In this document: in pieces, positions 8,337 to 15,214 of the stretch
Layout of the letters: the number at the start of each line of letters is the position of its first letter
How positions within the stretch are numbered: position 1 is the first letter of the stretch
NCBI GenBank assembly: GCA_030374735.1
Contig: JASCIV010000477.1
Span: forward strand, 1-15,214
Reading direction: 5' to 3'
Length of the DNA: 15,214 nucleotides
Origin: Gracilaria caudata
Taxonomy: Eukaryota; Rhodophyta; Florideophyceae; Gracilariales; Gracilariaceae
Notes under the pieces: model-generated
Told to the model about the DNA's origin: nothing
The model's input: only the letters and a program-made list of their open reading frames with translations
The model's database searches: none
Position numbers and translations under genes: made by a program

Positions 8337-8830
8337 ATGGCAAACACAATCAAGGATGATATTAGATGTTTCCTGTACCAACGGGTTTGTTTAAGAGCGC
8401 GGGACGCGTACCTATAGCTCTTTTAGGAAGGCGTATTCCTCTCAGCTTCAACTACTCATGGAAAATTTAATCGAGAGGTATGGTGTTCTCCCTGCAGCGC
8501 AAAAGGAGGGGGTCGTAAACGAGTTCATCAAGGAGTCATTTAGAAGGGACAAAAATGCAGCAAGCAAAGCGCTTAAACGAAAACCGAAGGAAGTCGTGGT
8601 GGCTCCAGAGTTGCACCTTCTGATGTAACCTTCAAGAGGATGCAGCCGCTAATCAATTAGGTACCGAGACTCCATCTGGAAATATTGAGAGCGCTGGAGA
8701 AGATCAGGAAGTAGAGGAGAATTGGGTTGCAGGTGAAGGAACCGAGGAGAGGCTGGCCAGGGTTGGGTTGAACACTCCACATCTTATTTGGGAGAGAAAG
8801 CAACAGTGGAGGGCAAGAGGAGCCCTATGA
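8337..8830 (+). pseudogene. Second, diverged and frameshifted copy of ORF-A
   Basis: From ATG 8337 the frame reads MANTIKDDIRCFLYQR, matching MANKMKDDIRENLYHK of ORF-A at 5488. At about 8400 the match moves to the next frame (GTRTYSSFRKAYSSQLQLLM, then VLPAAQKEGVVNEFIKESFR), again parallel to ORF-A, and ends at TAA 8626-8628. A further shift at about 8629 gives an acidic tail (GNIESAGEDQEVEENWVAGE) that stops at TGA 8828-8830. Roughly half the residues match over about 80 positions, so the two are old paralogues and not a recent duplication. Two frameshifts make it a pseudogene. It lies about 230 bases upstream of the phosphofructokinase gene, so an insertion of this family reached that gene's 5' flank. 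Confidence 0.7.
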
Positions 8831-9915
8831 GCAGTGATTCTGGGCCAGGTATGGCCGAAAATGGTGCCTAATTAATTCCAAAGAATTTTGTGGCTACCTA
8901 ATGGTGGTCGGCACATGGCCAGGGGGCAAGAAGCGAGATCCGGAACTCTTTACAGATGCGCCACAGTGCGGCCGTGAGTAGGGCGTAATATAACCGTGGT
9001 ACGGGACGTGGACACGATCAGCTCCAGTGCCAAGCAGCGGCCCTTTCTCGGCGACAGGGGTGTGGCATGGCGGGGCATGGCCAATACCTTAACGAAGGCC
9101 ACTTCGCCGCCGAAGATGTGGCCATTACCGCAAAGGCGCTATTTGGAAGCAATGACCGTGACATGCTGCGCTTCTGAGTGGTCTGCTCCCCTCCAAGCAG
9201 CACGTCGAGCCGCATCTGTCCGACTATCTCGAGACGGTTGCGTCTTGTCAATCGCCGCTGCTGCGCACCAGACGGCTCAACACGTTTGTACCGCCCAGCG
9301 ATATCATTCTGGGCGATATTGCGCTCAACTCACAGCAACAGCCGCCGCTGTTGGAGGCTTATTTGCGCGCGGGGCCGTGCCGCACCATTCGTTATGCCGA
9401 CGGTGTGCGAGCCGCGATTGTGTCGTACGGTGGAATCTACCCGTGAATCAACACCGTCATCAAAGAGATTACGCTCACTCTGCTGCGTTACGGCGCGTCC
9501 GAGGTGTTTGGCGTGCGACATGGCTACCGCGGTTTCTACAACAGTCACTGGCAAGAGTTCACTGCCGAAAGCGTGCAGGGACTCAATAAGAAAGGCGGCA
9601 GTGTGCTGGGTTCAAGTCGCGGTGGCTTTAACTTGGAGCGTATTGTCGATGCCATTGAGACGCGCCGCATCGACCAGATGTACGTCATCGGCGGTCATGG
9701 AACAATCATGGGCTGCCACAGCATTTTTGAGGAGGTTGTTCGCAGACGGCTCAAGACAAGCGTCGTCAGTATCCCGAAGACCATTGACAATGACATTGCC
9801 TTTATCGACGGATCATTTGGTTTCGAGACAGCTGTGGAAGAGTCGCAACGCGCAATCAATGCCGCTTTCACGGATGCTACATCATTTCCCGATTGCATCG
9901 ATATTGTCAAGCTGA

Positions 9916-9982
9916 GTAAGTTATATTGCCATTTGCCGAGCAATCTCAATCTCAAACTGACACATCTCGAACCCCTTCTTAG
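9916..9982 (+). other. Intron 1 of the phosphofructokinase gene (67 bases)
   Basis: The donor GTAAGT directly follows GTCAAGCTGA and the acceptor is CTTCTTAG. Removing it joins A to TG, restoring Met in K-L-M-G-R-K-S-G, a strictly conserved family motif. A branch-point-like CTGAC lies at about 9957-9961, some 25 bases before the acceptor. All splicing signals are consensus although the flanking exon is broken. Confidence 0.9.
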
Positions 9983-10253
9983 TGGGACGAAAATCCGGTT
10001 ATATCGCGTGTCAAGCGTCTCTTGATTCGGAGGAGGTTGATTTTTGTCTCATTCCCGGAGAGCCATTCACACTGCACGGTCCCAACGGCGTCCTGGCGTA
10101 CGTGGAGCAGAAAGGCCATTGCGTAATTGTTGTGGCAGAGGGAGCCCGTAATCTCAAAAGCAAAGGAGTCGATGTCGGTGCCCATTTGCTGAAGGAGACA
10201 CAAAAGTACTTTGACGCCAGAGAGCGTGAGATCAACATCAAGTATCTGGACCC

Positions 10254-10339
10254 GTACGTGAATGCGCTATACACTCTACCATCGTTCCAGATTGAGGAAA
10301 AGAGCTAACTCTATGCGTTTCATTTGCACCTCAACACAG
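10254..10339 (+). other. Intron 2 of the phosphofructokinase gene (86 bases)
   Basis: The donor GTACGT follows CTGGACCC and the acceptor is CAACACAG. Splicing joins CC to A to give Pro and the family sequence L-D-P-T-Y-Q-I-R. Unspliced, the frame hits TAA within 60 bases. A branch-point-like CTAAC lies at about 10304-10308. Confidence 0.9.
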
Positions 10340-10619
10340 AACTTACCAAATTCGAGCCATTCCGACTACAACGCATGACAACATTCTGTGTATATTGTTG
10401 GCCCATGCGGCTGTTCATGGCGCTTTCGCCAGGTACTCTGGTTTTTCGTCTGGGATTGTCAACAGCCGAAACGTCTTGATACCGCTTCAGATGTTGGCCG
10501 GGATACAAACGACGGTCGACACCAAGGAGAGCGATTGGCAGAGGCTCAGGGTGTCGACCGGCCAACCAGAATGGAACCTCTCCGAAGAGGAGGAAACTTT
10601 GAACGGAGGCGGCGTGTGA

Positions 10620-11797
10620 ATTGTGCGCCAGCGCTCGTGCCGAGTGTTTTGTTACTTCCTGTGCTTCCACAATCGTTGGAGTTTGCAATTTTGTTCTTCG
10701 CGTTCCTTGCTTTCAGTTTTCGAAGTGTTGATAGCAGTTTGCCCTTGCATACTTCATCTTGCTCACATGTGCACCAGTCTTCTAGAAAGGTATGAGAAAT
10801 GCTTGAAAGGATAGCGCATTTCATTCTGTTTTTTCTGTAGTATGTAGCCGGAAGAGTATACCTCTGTAAACTCGTCCTCGCGTTTGTCGATATTGCTCAT
10901 GTGTTTCAGACAGAAGTCGTTTTTTACATGTTGAGACTGTCACATGAGCCTTCTTAGGGTTCAAAATATTGGCTGGAGATGTGCCGGCTATCTACCCTCT
11001 GAAACGGCCCGTTTGCATCCCTTTGCATCGTGCGTTACAGAAACACTACGCTGCGCATGCGGGAAAAATCTCAGCAAGGGTAACGTTCTATCCCTCATAC
11101 CACGTATCTACGAAGGTGTGTTTCGATGCTTGACCGCCGCACCTCGGCGACATACGTTGTCTCTCCGAAGAGAGATAGAACTCTATGCTTCCGCTGCCAT
11201 TAACTAGGCATTCTGCACAGAAGTTCTCGCCATTTTTGAGGACAGAGAACAATCTGTACCCTTTCACATGTGGTGCTTCATTCGCTTTCGGGATAGAAGG
11301 AAATTTCTGCAGCACAGAAGAAGACCTACTGGGCTGAGCCGTATCGTGGACCCCTCGTGCAGAAACGCATCTTTTCCAAAGAACAAGCCAGAAATTGGCA
11401 AACACTCCATGTCGCTGGAATCATGGGGAGCTTTGTCGCTTTGTCAAAGTCTATGCTTCTCGTATACTGCACCGTTGCACGATATACACGCCCATTAGAT
11501 TATCGAGGTCATGCAAATGATCTGGTTCGAGGTGAATATGCAAGCATCAATGGTCAGGAAGACATTCGAACGATCAAACCCTCAACGATGTTGAAAGACG
11601 ATGCAACGATGACCTTCCATAACAGCGGTGCAGATTCCAGTGAGCAGGACAAGAGAAACAGGAAATAGCTCTTTGAACAGTAAATTAACAAAGTGCGCCA
11701 GCATCTCAAATGCAAGAGTGAATCCCATCAACAAAGCATCAAAGTGCTCAACTGTTCCGTGGTTCTTGCAGAATAGTTCCCAAGGGGTTACAAACTG
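10620..11797. other. 3' flank of phosphofructokinase and unassigned DNA
   Basis: No gene can be supported. The plus frame at 10944-11498 is interrupted only by a TAG at 11205. Another plus frame (11357-11668) contains a hydrophobic, protein-like stretch (LHVAGIMGSFVALSKSMLLV) that I considered as a carrier membrane helix or reverse-transcriptase connection fragment without being able to choose. A minus frame (11405-11088) has no motif. Text that reads plausibly in more than one frame is what a decayed coding region would leave. Confidence 0.3.
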
Positions 11798-11995
11798 ATG
11801 CCGGTCTTTGATTCAGTCGAAGTTCGGCTTACGAAAGTACGAAGGGTAGAACAAACGTACGGCAGTGTGCGAGCAATGCAGCTTGTAAGTCGTGTGCGGG
11901 ACCACCAGGGGTTGCAAGGTTTCTACCAAGGTTTCTCATGTAATCAACGCATGCATCTCCCATCGAGTATCCATGGTGCATGCGTAGTTAAAAGG
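11798..11995 (+). pseudogene. Fragment resembling a mitochondrial carrier (SLC25) repeat
   Basis: From ATG 11798 the frame reads MPVFDSVEVRLTKVRRVEQT, then YGSVRAMQLVSRVRDHQGLQ and GFYQGF, followed by R-M-H-L-P-S-S. This resembles one SLC25 repeat: the P-x-D-x-V-K-x-R-L-Q signature, a 15-25 residue matrix loop with Y-x-S/G, the E-G-x-x-G-F-Y-x-G-F motif and the helix starting R-x-x-P-S-S. The carrier signature is imperfect: the Lys is Glu and the Asp is one residue late, after Val-Phe. After about 11995 the similarity ends. No second or third repeat is visible, whereas a working carrier needs three. It is probably a gene remnant. Chance similarity in a short segment remains possible. Confidence 0.35.
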
Positions 11996-12077
11996 GCCTC
12001 GTCAGATGTGGACCGCATTTTAGTGTTACTATGCTACAGGCCAGAATGAACTCGTTACAAAAAGCAACCTCACGATA

Positions 12078-12093
12078 ACGGCTCAAGAGCCGT
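12078..12093. repeat. Perfect 7-bp palindromic hairpin
   Basis: ACGGCTC and GAGCCGT face each other across AA (12078-12093). It is not associated with a gene end that can be defined, and no function is assigned. Confidence 0.5.
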
Positions 12094-12899
12094 AAAAACG
12101 GGCATAGATGAGTTCGAAAGTGTCTAATGGCCGGACAGTGATAGAGCTCTACGACAGCTTTATGAGGCCCGTAGCTCTTGAACTCTGCAGCAGAACGGGA
12201 CAAGAGTCATCCCTCTTCGCCACATTCGCGCATGGAGATGGGCGCACGTTAGTTATGTTCATTGTGAAAGACTGGTTCGCTGGTGTTTTGGCCGCATGTG
12301 ATGAGAAGTGATAAGCTTTGGAGCATCTACGTCAGCCATTGCATGAATCAGTAATATAATAGATCTCTCGTCGTAATGATACCGGGACAATTCCAGCATC
12401 GTTATCGCTTGCGCCAATGAAGGTCTGCTTTGTGGGGCGGGATTATTGTCATATTGTTTCACCCGTGCCGAGTACCGTACGTACCTGACCTAGCAGTTTG
12501 GTTGGACGCCCGCAAACACGATGAAGGCCGACAGATCTAGAGAGCTTCAGATGGTGTCATGCGTGCATCATTGACTAACTGTGACGAGGACGCATCCCCT
12601 TGTATGTTTGTCCAGCGCTTTGTTGCAAACCACATCTGCAGTACGCTGTAACCAAACCGATTTTTCCGCATTCCGTCACATCCTGCCCTCCAACAGGCAT
12701 CTGGTACCTTTGCAAACAGAAGAGCCGCGCGAGCTCCTGCTGGGTTGTCTCTGCAAAATTGTTGCTCGGCAGACCGTCTTCTCGTTATTGCAAAGTCCAC
12801 GCGTTTCTAACGTGGGAATGGCATGGAAGCGGGCAGAATTGGTCATTGACATTCATATTCATATCGTTGCACCTTGCTTCGCACGCACGGTTTACCGAG
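12094..12899. other. Stretch without a supportable gene, upstream of the REJ-like gene
   Basis: A 67-codon plus frame at 12108-12311 (VIELYDSFMRPVALELCSRT) has no recognised family. The plus frame that later carries the TIG/REJ-like sequence is already open from 12600, but its first 80-90 codons lack an ATG and show no motif, so it cannot be said whether they are coding, 5' leader or an eroded first exon. A hydrophobic run (SLTFIFISLHLASHA) at about 12843-12887 could be a signal-peptide remnant. Confidence 0.3.
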
Positions 12900-15214
12900 C
12901 CGCGATTCGTTGCGGCGAGGTGGCCGTCCACGTTATCCGCCTTCACACCACACAACATCACAATCAGCCTCACAGCACCAGTGCTTCGTCCGCCTCTTCA
13001 GCTTTTTTCGAATCCACAACGAATCCTCTTACGAACCTCCACATCTGTTACCACGGCACACAATGTCGCGCTTGTCTTCAGTTTACCGGCGCTTCCTCCA
13101 TCCCAACCAAGTTGGCAACTACAAATTCTTCATAACAACACCAATCTTATCCTAGCACATCCCGTCAAGGATCGAATAACAATTGTGTTACCGCCGTTGA
13201 TACAGATCATCCATCCTCGTACCCTTCATCGTTCCAAGACCCCTCTTGTGCTTTTAACAGGCAACTTTCCACCCAATCCGCGATTATTTCTAGACAATCA
13301 CCGTGTGCCATCACGTCGAATTCCGTTGGTATCATCCACTGAGATCATTGTGCGAGTGCGCCCATCATCAACGGCTTCTCGGCTTTCGTTTTTCGTTCTT
13401 TCTGTTGATAACATTTCATCCCCCGCGTTCAACATTTCGGTGCGAGACAATCTCATTCCAATATCGGCTAATCCTCTGCATGCTTCGTATCAGTATACTG
13501 CCGCCCACTATGTGTTGTCCTCGTTGTGCACCAATTCTACTACTGTCGTTCATTTTCATGCACATACACTAGTTAATTCGCGATTACCGGTCTTTAATGT
13601 TTCGTACTGCACTTCTTGTATGGCGCCGGCTTCCTTCAGACGTTTGCAAACATTTTCTTCATCTACCGTGCTTTCGCTTCCAGAAGAACTATTTTCGGAA
13701 CAACAACGATCCGATCATGTCGTAACTGTCGTTACAACAGGTGCACATTCCGGTCGTGTTGGGCAGACCATTCTCTTCATCTCTCAAAAGCGAAATGCTA
13801 AGGTGTTTGGCATATCTGTGTTTCCACATGTCCATTAGATGGTACGGTTGCATCACACTGCAGTGCTACGAACGTCAATATCTTCAACATACTGCTCGCA
13901 GACCGCAGGAACTTCGGTACAGCTAATATGGAGAGTCAATAACACCATTGTGCAACCTCTGCCAAACACATCGCAATCACTGCACGCGATTTCGGGACCA
14001 GTTACAACGGGCTTGGGAAACACCCTTGTGTTTCCGGTCGAGGTCGCTTTTTCTACGTGGTGCAAGCAGTCTTGCAGCACATGGCAACGCCAAGAGTCAT
14101 CGCACGTGCTATCGCAACGGAAGTCGCCGTAGTGCGCAAAAACGCCCCATTCTTTAAAGCAGTGTTGAATGGAGCTGCATCAGCAATAACTTTGCCACCA
14201 GGGATAGCAGATTATCCTACTCATGTAGACGTGTTTGAACATTCTCAATATGGCGTGCTGTTTGCGTCGCAGGCTCGCTTTCTTTTGCAATGGTCTTGCG
14301 CAATGTTTTTGGACGATATTGAATCACCATATCCTTCGCTGCTGTTTTCGCCGTGGTTAGCTACCGAAAGTTCTCAGACATCTAGTTTTCAGATTTCAAC
14401 CGTCGGAGTTGAGGCGGACACTCGGGTCTAGTACACGTATTTAATAACGCCTCTGCTGCTCAGCGGCTCAATCTCACTCTGAGTATAGCCCCGCGAGAAG
14501 AGCAGCTTGGGTTTCCATCCGATGCAAAGCTTCGCTCCGCGTCAAGGTTTCTGCCAAGTCCTACTGCAGACGAAGATCCGAGCTTCAGATGTTTCGAATC
14601 CATCATTTTGTCTTGGGGCCAGAATGCTTCCCACGACTTGGATTTCCAGCTCTTCCGAGATGGACAGGAAGCAGAAGTGTTGTCCAACACAACGGAAGAT
14701 TTGATCATTTCGTATGATGGATACTGGACAAAGGAGAGACGTTCTGGACGTTTCTTCGGATTGTCAGCGTCTCAACTTTCGGCTGGGAGCTACACGCTCT
14801 AGGGAGCAGTCAACAAAACAGCTGGTCCAGGCTTGGGGACGAGCTGGCGATTCAGTGTTCAGGCTTGCCCGACGCCTATCGTTTCTGATCTTCCGATTAC
14901 GAATCGAACAGCAAACCAAACGGTGTTCCATGCGGCTGGGTACTCTCTGCTATCGTCAGACAATCTGTACGCCTTTATGCTTCGCCCAGAGGAGGAATCG
15001 ATGCGCACGGACGATTCTTCCGCCGCATCTGCCGAAGGCAGAGAGAAGGACATTTCCGGATTTTCTGCGTGCCTCAAAGGTTGCACAGGTAAACCGGCGG
15101 TGTCGTTCACTGTGTCTCGAGCAGGGCGATACCGAATTGTTGTAGAGATGTATGACCCAAGCGGGTCGTACATGCTCGGGTCTGAATCGTCAAATTCTAC
15201 CATAACTGTGACAG
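12900..15214 (+). pseudogene. Large extracellular TIG/REJ-like protein gene, frameshifted, runs off right edge
   Basis: Coding text moves between frames. 12900-14040 (frame of 12600) contains a TAG at 13836. 14040-14428 is one frame over. From 14431 to the edge is a third frame with a TAG at 14800. Around 13191-13440, PPLIQIIHPRTLHRSKTPLV, LLTGNFPPNPRLFL and FFVLSVDNISSPAFNIS resemble a TIG/IPT domain. After it come VQLIWRVNN, GNTLVFP, RFFYVVQAV, KAVLNGAASAITLPPGI and FLLQWSCAMFLDDIESP, then VFNNASAAQRLNLTLSI. The order (segment ending in an F-x-x-V-Q-A strand, then V-L-N-G, then L-x-W-S-C) is that of the REJ region of polycystin-1 and egg-jelly-receptor proteins. The edge reads SRAGRYRIVVEMYDPSGSYM, an immunoglobulin-like beta pattern. 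Many N-x-S/T sites fit a secreted or cell-surface protein. No transmembrane part is in view. Each family name is by-eye. Confidence 0.5.

Larger units (their letters stand above)
9067..10619 (+). pseudogene. 6-phosphofructokinase, plant/protist (group III) type, three exons, inactivated
   Basis: The family phosphorylates fructose 6-phosphate to fructose 1,6-bisphosphate in glycolysis. Exons are 9067-9915, 9983-10253 and 10340-10619, giving about 465 residues, the family's normal length. Seen in order: HVEPHLSDYLETV near the N-terminus; the RAGP motif; HGYRGFY; GGSVLGSSRGGF; SIPKTIDNDIAFIDGSFGF, which keeps the TIDND catalytic Asp; KLMGRKSGYIA across the first junction; FCLIPGEPF; IVVAEGA; DPTYQIRAIP across the second junction; LLAHAAVHGAF; and the C-terminal RVSTGQPEW, ending in TGA at 10617. 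Damage: a one-base deletion at about 9173 between LRF and LLSGLL; GG-L-C-P-G changed to GGIYP followed by TGA at 9444-9446; a second Cys-to-Tyr just before it (SYGG for the usual TCGG); and the nucleotide-site GGDGT changed to GGHGT (CAT at 9696). The glycine after GGHG points to an ATP-using ancestor. Start: ATG 9067, the first in frame after a stop at 8986. Confidence 0.9.

Noticed and set aside
8996..9915. Long plus-strand ORFs at 8996-9589 and 9178-9915.
   Set aside because: They are shadow frames over phosphofructokinase exon 1, whose true frame is fixed by conserved motifs.
11357..11668. Possible reverse-transcriptase/RNase H connection region of a DIRS-like retroelement.
   Set aside because: Only a vague hydrophobic pattern; no catalytic Y-x-D-D, RNase H or recombinase motif could be found nearby.
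2572..14802. Reassignment of UAG as a sense codon, because TAG interrupts the transposase (three times) and the REJ-like gene (twice).
   Set aside because: ORF-A and the phosphofructokinase are interrupted by TGA and TAA as well, several genes also have frameshifts, and no one amino acid fits all TAG sites. Ordinary decay explains it better.

Overview
The window looks like nuclear DNA of a transposon-rich, intron-poor eukaryote, most likely an alga or other protist. The reasons are two short spliceosomal introns with GT..AG ends and branch-point-like CTGAC/CTAAC sequences, a plant/protist-type (group III) phosphofructokinase, a CACTA (EnSpm/Tnp2-type) transposase and a fragment resembling an extracellular REJ/TIG protein. 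A red alga would fit, but nothing here fixes the lineage. There is no bacterial operon, CRISPR array, rRNA or plasmid/phage backbone.

Layout. (1) 1-5017, minus strand: transposon coding DNA. A basic, acidic/serine-rich ORF runs off the left edge (1-724). The rest is a decayed CACTA transposase read from 5017 down to about 1756: N-terminal region 5017-4268, DDE core 4248-2413, C-terminal region 2416-1850. (2) 5018-5487: short divergent spacer. (3) 5488-6876, plus strand: a lysine/arginine- and acid-rich ORF ('ORF-A') of unknown function, interrupted only by in-frame stops. (4) 6877-8336: non-coding, with a tRNA-like fold, a perfect inverted repeat and a cluster of GGCCAT motifs resembling CACTA subterminal repeats. 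(5) 8337-8830: a second, diverged and frameshifted copy of the ORF-A core. (6) 9067-10619: a nearly full-length three-exon phosphofructokinase gene with intact splice sites but ruined active-site motifs. (7) 10620-12870: no clear gene apart from a short mitochondrial-carrier-like fragment. (8) About 12900-15214: a broken gene for a large extracellular protein with TIG-like and REJ-like sequence, running off the right edge.

How it fits together. Every gene recognised with confidence is broken. The transposase and ORF-A carry mainly nonsense codons in long open frames. The phosphofructokinase and REJ-like genes carry nonsense codons plus single-base frameshifts. I read this as a transposon graveyard beside decaying host genes, with assembly error as the main alternative. 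The most interesting points are the phosphofructokinase whose splicing signals outlived its catalytic residues, the transposase that loses the tryptophan next to its catalytic glutamate to a TAG codon, and the unrecognised ORF-A family present in two ages of copy.
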